Assembly: GCF_947495675.1 (NCBI RefSeq)
Contig: NZ_CANLZX010000012.1
Location: 61,375 to 125,374, forward strand
Reading direction: 5' to 3'
DNA length: 64,000 nucleotides
Source of the DNA: an uncultured Algibacter sp.
GTDB lineage: Bacteria; Bacteroidota; Bacteroidia; Flavobacteriales; Flavobacteriaceae
The notes under the pieces are model-generated. The model ran no database searches, was not told the DNA's origin, and saw only the letters and a program-made list of their open reading frames with translations. Below, one piece after another: positions 1-7,939 of the stretch; position 1 is the first letter of the stretch; every line of letters begins with the position of its first letter. The position numbers and the translations under genes are program-made.

Positions 1-1
1 T

Positions 2-643
2 GCCATAGTATTTGGTATTATATCCATCATTATCATTGCCATTATATATAATACGTTAAACGTTTATAAACCTTTACCTATTTACCAACCTACAATGGTA
101 AGTACAGAGCTTGTTGATAGTACAATACAACATCAAAAAAAATATCATAAAATAGCAGATTTTTCTCTTATTAATCAAAATGGAAAAACGATTACACAAA
201 ACGATTATAAAGATAAAATATATGTTGCCGATTTCTTTTTTACAACATGTAGAACCATATGCCCGATAATGACAACCAATATGGTTGAAATTCAAAAAAA
301 AATAATTAATGATAATGATGTTATGTTATTATCTCACTCTGTAACTCCTGATATTGATAGCGTTGCTCAATTAAAACGTTATGCTATAAAAAAAGGTGTT
401 AATGATAAAAAATGGAACCTTGTTACAGGTAATAAAAAGGAAATTTACAAACTAGCACGTAAAAGTTATTTGGCTGTAAAAGACAATGGTGATGGAGGCC
501 CTTTTGATATGGTTCATACCGAAAACTTTATGTTAATTGATAAAAAACGTCAAATTCGTGGATTCTACGACGGCACTAACTCAGAGGATATTAGTCGTCT
601 AATCAAAGATATCTATATTTTAAAAGAAGAATATAGAGATTAA
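2..643 (+). CDS. SCO1/SenC family copper chaperone (5' partial)
   Basis: The frame enters from the left edge without a start, so the N-terminus is outside the window. What is visible begins with a hydrophobic stretch of about 15 residues (one membrane anchor), then a thioredoxin-fold SCO domain. The copper-ligand motif CxxxCP is seen as C-R-T-I-C-P at bases 248-265, and the third ligand His lies in H-T-E-N-F shortly before the conserved L-I-D strand. SCO proteins deliver copper to the CuA site of cytochrome c oxidase, facing the periplasm. Family assignment is firm. Whether the partner is a cytochrome oxidase or another copper enzyme cannot be judged because the upstream neighbours are missing. 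Confidence 0.92.
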   Translation, partial: AIVFGIISIIIIAIIYNTLNVYKPLPIYQPTMVSTELVDSTIQHQKKYHKIADFSLINQNGKTITQNDYKDKIYVADFFFTTCRTICPIMTTNMVEIQKKIINDNDVMLLSHSVTPDIDSVAQLKRYAIKKGVNDKKWNLVTGNKKEIYKLARKSYLAVKDNGDGGPFDMVHTENFMLIDKKRQIRGFYDGTNSEDISRLIKDIYILKEEYRD

Positions 644-655
644 TTTTAATCAAAA

Positions 656-683
656 AAAAAGCCCTTTAAAAAAAGAGCTTTTT
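656..683. terminator. Bidirectional intrinsic terminator
   Basis: AAAAAGC pairs with GCTTTTT around a short A-rich loop, 12 bases after the SCO stop. It lies between convergent genes (SCO on plus, a small ORF on minus), and the A and T tracts let it serve both strands. Confidence 0.6.
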
Positions 684-701
684 ATAATTTGTAGGTTTAA
701 T

Positions 702-818
702 TTATTTGTAACGTCTTTTTGAATTCCAAACTAATGAGCTTGCATTGCTAAAGGTTTTTGTTACTGTTCCAACTTTACTTTCTACTGCTACTTTTCGATT
801 ACTTGTAATTGTTTTCAT
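702..818 (-). CDS. Small basic 38-residue protein, unknown function
   Basis: The frame could extend upstream to base 884, but the ATG at 818 (M-K-T-I-T-S-N-R-K) is preferred. A TAnnTTTG box lies at 839-846, which puts the transcription start just upstream of 818 and makes the longer form untranslatable from it. The product is short, rich in Lys, Arg, Ser and Thr, and ends N-S-K-R-R-Y-K. There is no signal peptide, membrane segment or Cys. I do not recognise the family. The well-placed promoter at one end and terminator at the other suggest a genuine monocistronic small gene. Confidence 0.5.
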   Translation of the reverse strand: MKTITSNRKVAVESKVGTVTKTFSNASSLVWNSKRRYK

Positions 819-838
819 AATATATTTATTTTCGGGTG

Positions 839-846
839 CAAAACTA
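839..846 (-). promoter_or_regulatory. -7 box TAGTTTTG for the 38-codon gene
   Basis: On the minus strand this reads TAGTTTTG, matching the Bacteroidota TAnnTTTG consensus, and leaves a leader of about 15 nt to the ATG at 818. No clean -33 TTG is seen at standard spacing. It lies inside the 316-base gap 819..1134, which otherwise holds only the structured repeat at 965..1046 and the feoA promoter. Confidence 0.5.
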
Positions 847-964
847 TGTTGCTTATAATCAATGAAAAACAACAGATTTGGCATGTTTATATGCTAAATT
901 AACCCTGTAATTGTAAAATGTATCATTATTCTGTTAATTAAAATGCTTTGTTTATAGATTAGGT

Positions 965-1046
965 GCGTTAGGGATTGCAGAGTAAAGCCCACAGCGAGGT
1001 ACGAGCGAGGACTTGTAACGAAAAGCCCGACCCTTGTGGTAACGTC
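965..1046. repeat. Structured intergenic repeat, copy A of three
   Basis: This element starts GCGTTAGGG and ends with GGTAACGTC, so its ends pair (CGTTA with TAACG). Inside are two A-A-A-G-C-C-C blocks and the segment GAGCGAGGACTTGTAACG. Closely related copies lie at 16127..16210 and 39965..40064. It sits in the divergent space between the 38-codon gene and feoA. The fold suggests a structured RNA or a REP-like element. The Flavo-1 RNA class of flavobacteria is a candidate identity that I cannot verify. Confidence 0.7.
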
Positions 1047-1100
1047 AAAAAATATTTAATATTAAAACTGTTAAACTTTTTCGGTATTAAACTTTTACAC

Positions 1101-1108
1101 TATTTTTG
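1101..1108 (+). promoter_or_regulatory. -7 box TATTTTTG upstream of feoA
   Basis: TATTTTTG matches TAnnTTTG. It predicts a start near base 1113 and a leader of about 22 nt, which supports the TTG at 1135 as the feoA start codon. Confidence 0.55.
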
Positions 1109-1134
1109 CTTCTTTAAAATCAATCTAAATAAGC

Positions 1135-1371
1135 TTGCAAGACACTTTAGCACAATTAAAACGCGGGGAACGAGGCATTATCACAGATGTTTCGTCTATT
1201 CACATACCATTAAAACTATTAGAAATGGGATGTTTACCTGGGAATTTTGTAGAATTAGTTCAGGTTGCACCGTTTCAAGACCCTATGTATTTAAATATAA
1301 ATGGGTCGCATTTGGCAATTAGAAAAGAAACGGCTTCTTATATTTTAATTGAAAAAATGGCGAATGAGTAA
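1135..1371 (+). CDS. feoA: FeoA, ferrous iron transport accessory protein
   Basis: A 78-residue SH3-like FeoA domain with the typical L-L-E-M-G-C-L-P-G turn followed by short beta strands. FeoA is a small cytoplasmic protein that works with the FeoB ferrous-iron permease. The start must be TTG at 1135: an in-frame TAA lies at 1126-1128 and the next ATG (about 1228) would remove a third of the domain. It overlaps feoB by 8 nt (ATGAGTAA), a strong sign of translational coupling. The -7 box at 1101-1108 gives a short leader. Confidence 0.93.
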   Translation: MQDTLAQLKRGERGIITDVSSIHIPLKLLEMGCLPGNFVELVQVAPFQDPMYLNINGSHLAIRKETASYILIEKMANE

Positions 1372-3463
1372 ACAGATAAATGTAGCGCTAATTGGAAATC
1401 CTAATACCGGTAAAACTTCTGTTTTTAATGCCTTAACTGGCCTAAACCAGAAGGTTGGAAATTACCCTGGGATTACCGTTGAAAAAAAACAAGGTATTTG
1501 CAAACTGCCTCGTGGTGTAAAAGCCCATATTATTGATTTGCCAGGAACATACAGTTTAAATGCATCTTCGCTTGATGAAAACGTTGTTATTGAGCTTTTA
1601 CTTAACAAAAACGATAAAGATTTTCCGGACATTGCTGTAGTTGTTACAGATGTTGAAAATTTAAAACGTAACCTTTTACTTTTTACTCAAATTAAAGACT
1701 TAGAGATACCTACTATTTTGGTTATAAATATGGCCGACCGTATGAGCTATAAAGGTATTACTCTAGATATTGAATATTTAGAAGAAAAACTAAATACTAA
1801 AATTGCACTTATTAGTACTCGAAAGAAAGAAGGTATTGATAAATTAAAACTTCTAATTTCTAATTACAAAGACGTTTCTATTGAACCTTGTATAGACACC
1901 ACTCAAATTGATGTTGATTATTTTGGGAATTTGAAAAAGGCGTTTCCAAATCAGTTATTATACAAACTTTGGTTAGTTATTACTCAAGATGTAAATTTTG
2001 GTAAAACCGATAGAAATGAAATTGATGCTGTTGCCAATTTTAAAACTAAAAGTAAAGCAGATTTAAAACGTTTACAACAAAAAGAAACTATAAAACGCTA
2101 CCAATTTATAAATAACGCTCTTGATAAAGGGCAAACCATAGATCTTAGTCAGGCTAAAGATTTACGTATAAAATTTGATAGGATTTTAACGCATAAAGTA
2201 TGGGGCTATGTTATTTTTGGATTTATATTACTTACCATATTTCAAGCTATTTATGATTGGTCAAGTATTCCAATGGATTTTATTGATAGTGCATTTGCCT
2301 CTCTTAGTGAGTGGACTAAAACACAGTTGCCTCAAGGTGCTTTTACAAGTTTATTGGCAGAAGGCATAATACCAGGACTTGGAGGTATTGTTATATTTAT
2401 ACCTCAAATTGCTTTTCTATTTCTATTTATAGCGGTGCTTGAAGAAAGTGGCTATATGAGTCGCGTAGTTTTTTTAATGGATCGCATAATGCGACGATTT
2501 GGATTAAGCGGAAAAAGTGTTGTACCGCTTATTTCTGGTACTGCTTGTGCTATTCCTGCAATTATGGCAACCAGAAATATTGAAAGTTGGAAAGAACGAC
2601 TAATTACTATTTTAGTTACCCCTTTTACAACATGCTCTGCACGATTACCTGTATACCTAATTATTATTGCTTTAGTTATTCCAGAAGGTAGAATTTTAGG
2701 CTTAAGCTACCAAGCTCTTACATTAATGTTACTATATCTTATTGGGTTTGGTACCGCAATTATATCTGCTTACATTTTAAACAAGATTTTAAAAATAAAA
2801 AGCAAAACGTATTTTGTAATTGAAATGCCAAATTATAAATTACCTCTTTTAAAAAATGTCGTTTTAACTGTTATTGAAAAAACAAAAGCATTTATTTTTG
2901 GTGCTGGTAAAATTATTTTAGCCATCTCTATTGTACTTTGGTTTTTGGCTTCATACGGCCCAGGAGAAGCATTTAATGACGCCGAGAATATTGTGAAAAA
3001 AGAATTTGCTTCTGAAAATTTGTCTTCTGAAGATTTACAACAAAAAATTGCTTCACATAAGCTAGAACATTCCTTTATTGGAATTGCTGGCCATGCCATT
3101 GAACCTGCTATTAGACCATTAGGCTACGATTGGAAAATTGGTATTGCCATTGTAAGCTCATTTGCCGCCAGAGAAGTATTTGTTGGCACACTAGCAACCA
3201 TTTATAGCGTAGGTAGCGATGAAGAAGAAACTATAAAAAATAGAATGGCAGGAGAAGTAAATCCCGTTCTAGGAGGTCCTCTATTTACATTTGCTTCTGG
3301 TATTTCTCTTTTACTATTTTACGCTTTTGCTATGCAATGTATGAGTACTTTAGCTATTGTTAAAAAGGAAACCAATAGCTGGAAATGGCCAATCTTACAG
3401 CTTGTTATAATGAGTGCCTTTGCGTATATTGTAGCATTAATTGCTTTTCAATTTTTGAAATGA
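1364..3463 (+). CDS. feoB: FeoB, Fe(II) transporter with G-protein domain
   Basis: 699 residues from the ATG that overlaps the feoA stop. A longer in-frame start at 1349 would lie inside feoA and is not preferred. The N-terminal G domain shows G1 G-N-P-N-T-G-K-T (residues 11-18), switch I G-I-T-V-E-K, G3 D-L-P-G-T-Y-S and G4 N-M-A-D. The C-terminal half is a multi-span membrane domain with the two FeoB gate segments, S-G-T-A-C-A-I-P and T-P-F-T-T-C-S-A-R-L-P. It imports ferrous iron across the inner membrane. The cytosolic linker after the G domain is of the usual length. Near-standard length and all motifs intact make this a confident call. Confidence 0.97.
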   Translation: MSKQINVALIGNPNTGKTSVFNALTGLNQKVGNYPGITVEKKQGICKLPRGVKAHIIDLPGTYSLNASSLDENVVIELLLNKNDKDFPDIAVVVTDVENLKRNLLLFTQIKDLEIPTILVINMADRMSYKGITLDIEYLEEKLNTKIALISTRKKEGIDKLKLLISNYKDVSIEPCIDTTQIDVDYFGNLKKAFPNQLLYKLWLVITQDVNFGKTDRNEIDAVANFKTKSKADLKRLQQKETIKRYQFINNALDKGQTIDLSQAKDLRIKFDRILTHKVWGYVIFGFILLTIFQAIYDWSSIPMDFIDSAFASLSEWTKTQLPQGAFTSLLAEGIIPGLGGIVIFIPQIAFLFLFIAVLEESGYMSRVVFLMDRIMRRFGLSGKSVVPLISGTACAIPAIMATRNIESWKERLITILVTPFTTCSARLPVYLIIIALVIPEGRILGLSYQALTLMLLYLIGFGTAIISAYILNKILKIKSKTYFVIEMPNYKLPLLKNVVLTVIEKTKAFIFGAGKIILAISIVLWFLASYGPGEAFNDAENIVKKEFASENLSSEDLQQKIASHKLEHSFIGIAGHAIEPAIRPLGYDWKIGIAIVSSFAAREVFVGTLATIYSVGSDEEETIKNRMAGEVNPVLGGPLFTFASGISLLLFYAFAMQCMSTLAIVKKETNSWKWPILQLVIMSAFAYIVALIAFQFLK

Positions 3464-3490
3464 TTTTAAATTAATTTCGACATATTAATC

Positions 3491-3628
3491 ATGAACGATA
3501 TCATTCAAAACATATTAGTTTTTACCTCCATGGTTTTAGCCATGTCGTTTTTAATTAAAAAATTCTTCTGGAAAAAATCAAAACCTAAAAAGGCTTGTGG
3601 TGGTAATGATGGATGCGGATGCTCTTAA
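3491..3628 (+). CDS. FeoB-associated Cys-rich membrane protein (45 aa)
   Basis: A 45-residue gene 27 bases after feoB. It has one hydrophobic helix (about residues 5-26), a basic stretch K-K-F-F-W-K-K-S-K, and a Cys-Gly tail with C at residues 36, 42 and 44. This matches the FeoB-associated Cys-rich membrane protein family found next to feoB in many bacteria. Its role is unproven; metal binding by the tail is an inference. The last 4 bases overlap, tail to tail, the stop of the gene on the other strand at 3625. Context makes the call reliable despite the size. Confidence 0.85.
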   Translation: MNDIIQNILVFTSMVLAMSFLIKKFFWKKSKPKKACGGNDGCGCS

Positions 3629-4044
3629 GATTCTGTAGCCAATAATAGATAATAATTGTTTGTTTCTGTTTTAAAATTTGCATCCGGATACGGTAAAACA
3701 TTTAATACAGATACTGTAAATTTTCCTGAAGCATACAAGTTCCTTTTTTGAAATATTGACTTAGAGTTTACAGTAATTTGTTTGCTTTTAATTTTTTCAC
3801 CATCCTCATATAAATCTACCAAAACAACAACTTCTCCTTCCCTAATACATGTAACTCCATTAGGACAACGAGACTCTTGCAAAACTTCAATAAATTCAAT
3901 TTTAAAAGTCCCAATTAATAAAGCTTCTCCCAAGTAAACTTTATGGGTTATTGTAGGTTTTTCAACCTTTCTAGATTTTATTGAATCTAGAGAAAAAGAA
4001 AAACTAGATATTAAAATAGTTATAATTAATACATATGTTTTCAT
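3625..4044 (-). CDS. Secreted hypothetical protein of a Bacteroidota family
   Basis: 139 residues with an N-terminal signal-like segment (M-K-T-Y-V-L-I-I-T-I-L-I-S-S-F-S-F-S). The mature part is beta-rich. It carries a conserved-looking core S-R-C-P-N-G-V-T-C-I-R-E-G-E-V-V-V-L-V, a Cys pair that could form a disulfide in the periplasm. I recall this core from Bacteroidota proteins of unknown function, but no reaction is known to me. It is convergent with the feo operon and divergent from the metal-regulator gene, so it stands alone. Confidence 0.75.
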   Translation of the reverse strand: MKTYVLIITILISSFSFSLDSIKSRKVEKPTITHKVYLGEALLIGTFKIEFIEVLQESRCPNGVTCIREGEVVVLVDLYEDGEKIKSKQITVNSKSIFQKRNLYASGKFTVSVLNVLPYPDANFKTETNNYYLLLATES

Positions 4045-4156
4045 ATTAGTGTTTCAATGTATAATACTTAAATCATGCCAAAATGGTTAATTTTTTCATT
4101 TAACAATAAAATAATTAAAGTATACTAAACATATTTACTTTATTAATTTTTTTAGT

Positions 4157-4199
4157 TACATTTGAAAAATATTTAAGCTTACTTAAATTTATTTTAAAG
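4157..4199 (+). promoter_or_regulatory. Promoter and candidate autoregulatory operator of the DtxR/MntR-type gene
   Basis: A -7 box TACATTTG lies at 4157-4164. Just downstream, over the predicted transcription start, ATTTAAG (4171-4177) and CTTAAAT (4182-4188) form a perfect 7-bp inverted repeat around CTTA. The dyad extends imperfectly into the flanks. DtxR-family repressors bind such AT-rich dyads over promoters, so this is the natural candidate site for the adjacent regulator. Sequence shows the dyad; binding is inferred. Confidence 0.55.
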
Positions 4200-4207
4200 C
4201 ACAACAA

Positions 4208-4867
4208 ATGTCAATAGCAATTGAGAATTTTGTAAAAGCCATTTACAAAAACGGAAAACGCGATAATAACGACACCAAACCTGGTAATATCGCCAAAGAA
4301 TTAGGCATATCTAACGCTGCGGCTACAGATATGGCTAAAAAACTAGCCATTAAAGACCTTATTAATTACGAAAAATACCAAGAGCTAAAACTAACAGTCA
4401 AGGGTAATAAAATGGCATTAAATGTTATTCGTAAACATCGTTTATGGGAAGCATTACTCTTTAAGTTATTTGATATGTCTTTACACGATATTCACAGAGA
4501 AGCCGAATTATTAGAGCATCAAACCTCAGATTTACTAGCCAATAAAATAAGTGAGTATTTAGGGAACCCTAAGTTCGACCCTCATGGCGATCCTATTCCT
4601 AACGCAGATGGAGAAATCACAACTACAGATACTTCTATTTCATTATCAAATAGTGAAGAAGGAAAAAACTATATCATTTCTAGATTAATGAGTGACGATA
4701 AAGAGTTTTTTGATTTCTGTGCACAACATGGTTTAAAATACGGCAATACTGTTTTGGTGTCAAAACAGTTTAGTAAAAATAAAATGACTCAGATTTTAAT
4801 AAACAACAATACCATACTTCTTAATGAAGATTTCACCTCAATCATATATGTTAACGAACAAGACTAA
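4208..4867 (+). CDS. DtxR/MntR family metal-dependent transcriptional regulator
   Basis: 219 residues. It opens with a winged helix-turn-helix (about 1-65, with I-A-K-E-L-G-I-S-N-A-A-A-T-D-M-A). Next is the metal-binding and dimerisation domain containing the family motif H-R-E-A-E-L-L-E-H (about 97-105) and G-N-P-K-F-D-P-H-G-D-P-I-P, then a FeoA-like C-terminal domain. Metal-bound forms (Mn or Fe) repress uptake genes. It heads an operon encoding an outer-membrane protein and a metal ABC importer, and the next gene begins inside its 3' end. Manganese is the likelier effector from the transporter type, but iron cannot be excluded. Confidence 0.9.
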   Translation: MSIAIENFVKAIYKNGKRDNNDTKPGNIAKELGISNAAATDMAKKLAIKDLINYEKYQELKLTVKGNKMALNVIRKHRLWEALLFKLFDMSLHDIHREAELLEHQTSDLLANKISEYLGNPKFDPHGDPIPNADGEITTTDTSISLSNSEEGKNYIISRLMSDDKEFFDFCAQHGLKYGNTVLVSKQFSKNKMTQILINNNTILLNEDFTSIIYVNEQD

Positions 4868-5648
4868 AATCATACTTACCATTTTATGTGCAACTAATTT
4901 ATTATTGTTTTCGCAAGAAAACGATAAAAAAACAGAAGCATTAATAACCGATAGACCAGATGCTACCGAAGCATCATCAACAGTAGGCAAAGGTGTTTTA
5001 CAATTTGAAACAGGAGGTTTGTACGAATCCTTTGAAGACAAAAACATAAAATCTGAAAACTACACTTACAACACCACGCTAGTACGATATGGTATATTAG
5101 ATAATGTAGAGTTACGATTGGGCTGGGATTTTGTTGAAGGGACAACGAAAGTAAATAGTAAAAAAGTTAACAATGTTACTAGTGGGTTATCGCCATTATT
5201 GTTAGGGCTTAAAATTGACATTGCTAAAGAAGATGGAGCGATGCCAGAAATTGCATTAATAGGGCATGTATTTCCTGTTTTTAGTGCTGCAAAAGATTAC
5301 AGACCGGAATATACAGGCGTAGATTTTAGACTGGCCATGTCACATACTTTAAGCGAAAAATCTAGTTTAGGGTATAATATTGGCGCCCAATGGGGAAATG
5401 ACACAGCCGAAGCTGCTGCCATTTACACCATAGCGTACGGCTATAGCATAAGCGATAAACTTGGAGCTTACGCCGAGTTGTATGGCGATTTACCAGAAGA
5501 CAGTACGGCAAATCACTATTGGGACGCAGGCTTAACTTATTTAGTCTCTAATGATTTACAATTAGATGCATACTTTGGAACTAGTATTACAGAAGGCCAA
5601 GACCTTTTATTAGCATTAGGATTAAGCTATAGAATAAAAAATATTTAA
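4848..5648 (+). CDS. Outer-membrane beta-barrel protein of the metal-import operon
   Basis: The ATG at 4848 gives a good signal peptide (M-L-T-N-K-T-K-I-I-L-T-I-L-C-A-T) and overlaps the regulator gene by 20 nt. An upstream ATG at 4824 would spoil the signal. The mature protein begins with T-D-R-P-D-A-T-E-A-S and contains alternating beta strands ending in an aromatic-rich strand (L-G-L-S-Y-R-I-K). This is the pattern of the phenol-degradation MetA-like outer-membrane family (PF13557-type). Within this operon it may help metal cross the outer membrane, but that is inference. The next gene follows after 3 nt. Confidence 0.75.
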   Translation: MLTNKTKIILTILCATNLLLFSQENDKKTEALITDRPDATEASSTVGKGVLQFETGGLYESFEDKNIKSENYTYNTTLVRYGILDNVELRLGWDFVEGTTKVNSKKVNNVTSGLSPLLLGLKIDIAKEDGAMPEIALIGHVFPVFSAAKDYRPEYTGVDFRLAMSHTLSEKSSLGYNIGAQWGNDTAEAAAIYTIAYGYSISDKLGAYAELYGDLPEDSTANHYWDAGLTYLVSNDLQLDAYFGTSITEGQDLLLALGLSYRIKNI

Positions 5649-5651
5649 AAG

Positions 5652-6554
5652 ATGAAAAAAATACTTATACTTCTTGTAACCATAGTAATATTTGGTTGTA
5701 AAAATGAAAAACAAAAAAACGGTAAATTAAATGTTGTAACCACAACTTCTATGATAACCGATTTAGTGAAAAATATTGGAGGCCAACATATCAATCTACA
5801 GGGCTTAATGGGCAGCGGTGTCGATCCGCATTTATATAAAGCCAGCGAGGGTGATGTCACCAAATTATCAAGTGCAGATATCATTTTTTATAACGGCTTA
5901 CACCTAGAAGGTAAATTGGTAGAAGTGTTTGAGAAAATGAAAAACAAGAAAACCATTGCCATTGGCGATGCCTTAGATAAAAACACACTTATAGGTTCAG
6001 AATATTTTGCATCAAATTACGATCCACATATTTGGTTTAATATTAACTACTGGATACAAGCTACACAATTTGTAACTAAAAAACTTTCAGAAGCAATTCC
6101 AGAACAAGCAGCTGCCTTTAAATCCAATGAAACTGTTTATATAAAACAATTAGAAGATTTAAAAACAAAAATAAAAGCAACTATAGAAACTCTTCCAAAA
6201 GAACAACGTATTTTAGTAACAGCACACGATGCTTTTAATTATTTCGGAAAAGCTTTCGATTTTGAGGTTGTTGGCCTGCAGGGGTTATCAACAGCTACTG
6301 AGGCTGGTGTTCAAGATGTTCAAAAACTATCAGCCTTTATAATAGAAAAGAAAGTAAAAGCTGTTTTTATAGAAAGCTCGGTGCCAAGACGCACTATAGA
6401 AGCATTACAAGCAGCTGTAAAGTCAAAAGGTCACGATGTTATTATTGGTGGTTCTTTATTTTCAGATGCGTTAGGAAATGCTGGAACTATAGAAGGAACA
6501 TACATTGGTATGTTTGAGTATAACGTGAATACAATTGTTAATGCTTTAAAGTAA
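5652..6554 (+). CDS. Metal ABC transporter substrate-binding lipoprotein (TroA/ZnuA type)
   Basis: 300 residues with a lipoprotein signal ending in the lipobox V-I-F-G-C (Cys about residue 16). It is a cluster A-1 (TroA/PsaA/ZnuA) fold: metal-ligand regions are G-V-D-P-H-L-Y (first His), Y-D-P-H-I-W (second His), T-A-H-D-A-F-N-Y-F (third) and the E-S-S-V-P-R-R-T strand. It has no long His-rich loop as seen in many ZnuA proteins, which favours Mn or Fe over Zn. It captures the metal in the periplasm and hands it to the permeases encoded downstream. Confidence 0.92.
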   Translation: MKKILILLVTIVIFGCKNEKQKNGKLNVVTTTSMITDLVKNIGGQHINLQGLMGSGVDPHLYKASEGDVTKLSSADIIFYNGLHLEGKLVEVFEKMKNKKTIAIGDALDKNTLIGSEYFASNYDPHIWFNINYWIQATQFVTKKLSEAIPEQAAAFKSNETVYIKQLEDLKTKIKATIETLPKEQRILVTAHDAFNYFGKAFDFEVVGLQGLSTATEAGVQDVQKLSAFIIEKKVKAVFIESSVPRRTIEALQAAVKSKGHDVIIGGSLFSDALGNAGTIEGTYIGMFEYNVNTIVNALK

Positions 6555-6565
6555 AATTTTATGAA

Positions 6566-6637
6566 GCTATTTCCTGCTATCCACTATATCTTTTTTGTAG
6601 AAAAAAACAAAAAAGGATGCCGTTTCTATCAGGGCTA
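6566..6637. repeat. Probable interspersed hairpin repeat inside the metal operon
   Basis: The 96-base gap between the binding-protein and ATPase genes holds CTTTTTTGT and ACAAAAAAG arms flanked by C-C-T-G-C-T-A-T-C-C and C-T-A-T-C-A-G-G-G-C. I recall similar hairpins as dispersed intergenic sequence in flavobacterial genomes, but only one copy is in this window, so the repeat status is from memory, not from this sequence. It could modulate expression of the downstream half of the operon. Confidence 0.4.
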
Positions 6638-6650
6638 AAAAAACAATGTT

Positions 6651-7388
6651 ATGAGTAAAAAAATAGCCGTAAAAGTAGACGATTTAACTGTAGCCTATAA
6701 CTACAAACCCGTACTTTGGGATATCGATTTAGAAATACCCGAAGGCGTACTTATGGCCATTGTAGGACCTAATGGCGCAGGTAAATCTACTCTTATAAAA
6801 TCCATTTTAGGCATTTTAAACCCTATTGCAGGGAGTGTTGAAATTTTTGGCAAGACTTATAAAAAACAACGTCATTTAGTAGCCTACGTGCCACAAAAAG
6901 GAAGTGTAGATTGGGACTTCCCTACTACCGCATTAGACGTTGTATTAATGGGTACTTACGGAAATTTAGGCTGGATAAAACGACCTGGTCAAAAAGAAAA
7001 AAAAGCCGCTCTTGAAGCTCTTGAAAAAGTAGGCATGTTACCGTTTAAAAACCGACAAATAAGTCAACTTTCTGGCGGGCAACAACAACGTATATTTTTA
7101 GCCAGAGCCTTAGTGCAAAATGCCTCTATTTATTTTATGGACGAACCTTTCCAAGGAGTAGATGCTACTACAGAAATAGCCATTATTAATATTTTAAAAG
7201 AACTAAGAAAAGCAGGAAAAACAGTTATTGTAGTACATCATGATTTACAAACAGTTCCAGAATATTTTGATTGGGTAACTTTTTTAAATGTGAAAAAAAT
7301 AGCAACAGGCCCTGTTAAAGATATTTTTAATGATGATAATTTAACCAAAACCTATGGTATTAACTATAAAGTAAGTATTCAAGAGTAA
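6651..7388 (+). CDS. Metal ABC transporter ATP-binding protein
   Basis: 245 residues with all ABC ATPase motifs: Walker A G-P-N-G-A-G-K-S (about 40-47), Q-loop around V-P-Q-K, signature L-S-G-G-Q-Q-Q-R, Walker B I-Y-F-M-D-E-P and switch His in V-V-H-H-D. It best fits the TroB/MntB/ZnuC branch and powers metal uptake with the two permeases downstream. The usual arrangement has the permease directly next; here a cysteine hydrolase gene lies between. Confidence 0.93.
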   Translation: MSKKIAVKVDDLTVAYNYKPVLWDIDLEIPEGVLMAIVGPNGAGKSTLIKSILGILNPIAGSVEIFGKTYKKQRHLVAYVPQKGSVDWDFPTTALDVVLMGTYGNLGWIKRPGQKEKKAALEALEKVGMLPFKNRQISQLSGGQQQRIFLARALVQNASIYFMDEPFQGVDATTEIAIINILKELRKAGKTVIVVHHDLQTVPEYFDWVTFLNVKKIATGPVKDIFNDDNLTKTYGINYKVSIQE

Positions 7389-7392
7389 GAAA

Positions 7393-7938
7393 ATGAAAAA
7401 CAAAGCACTCTTAATAATTGATATGCAAAAAGGTTCTTTCACACCTAAAACACCGCGATTTGACACAACAGGTGTTATTAATAGAATAAATACTTTAGCT
7501 AAGTTATTTAGAAAGCATAATTATCCTGTAATTTACATTCAACATGATGGAACAGGTTCTGGCGAATTTGAAAAAGGTTCTATTGAATGGCAAAATCTAG
7601 ATGAACTCTCAATTAAACCTAATGATATCTTTATTGATAAATACGCCAATGATGTTTTTTATAAATCAAAATTACAATCAAGATTATCAGAATTTAATAT
7701 CAATGAGTTAATTATTACAGGTTGCGCAACCGATTTTTGTGTCGAATCTACAATTCAATCAGCTTTAACCAAAGATTACAATATAACTGTAGCTGAAAAC
7801 GGACATACAACTGGAGATCGTCCAAATTTAAAAGCTCAAGAAGTAATAAACCATTATAACTGGGTTTGGCAAAATATGATACCTACTCAAGGTAAAATAG
7901 AAGTAAAGAAAACTGAACACATAACACAAAACTTATAA
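7393..7938 (+). CDS. Cysteine hydrolase (isochorismatase/nicotinamidase-like)
   Basis: 181 residues of the isochorismatase-like fold. The catalytic triad is visible as Asp10 (L-I-I-D-M-Q), a Lys in the D-K-Y-A-N-D segment and the Cys of T-D-F-C-V-E-S after the G-C-A cis-peptide region. The family hydrolyses amides such as nicotinamide, or vinyl ethers such as isochorismate; the substrate cannot be read here. It starts 4 nt after the ATPase gene, and the permease frame begins at its stop, so it is part of the metal operon. It interrupts an otherwise standard ABC order and may be a later insertion. Confidence 0.85.
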   Translation: MKNKALLIIDMQKGSFTPKTPRFDTTGVINRINTLAKLFRKHNYPVIYIQHDGTGSGEFEKGSIEWQNLDELSIKPNDIFIDKYANDVFYKSKLQSRLSEFNINELIITGCATDFCVESTIQSALTKDYNITVAENGHTTGDRPNLKAQEVINHYNWVWQNMIPTQGKIEVKKTEHITQNL

Positions 7939-7939
7939 T

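Noticed and set aside
975..1322. Open frame of 115 codons across the repeat and into feoA
   Set aside because: It overlaps the structured repeat and then feoA in another frame, and has no promoter or protein-like composition.
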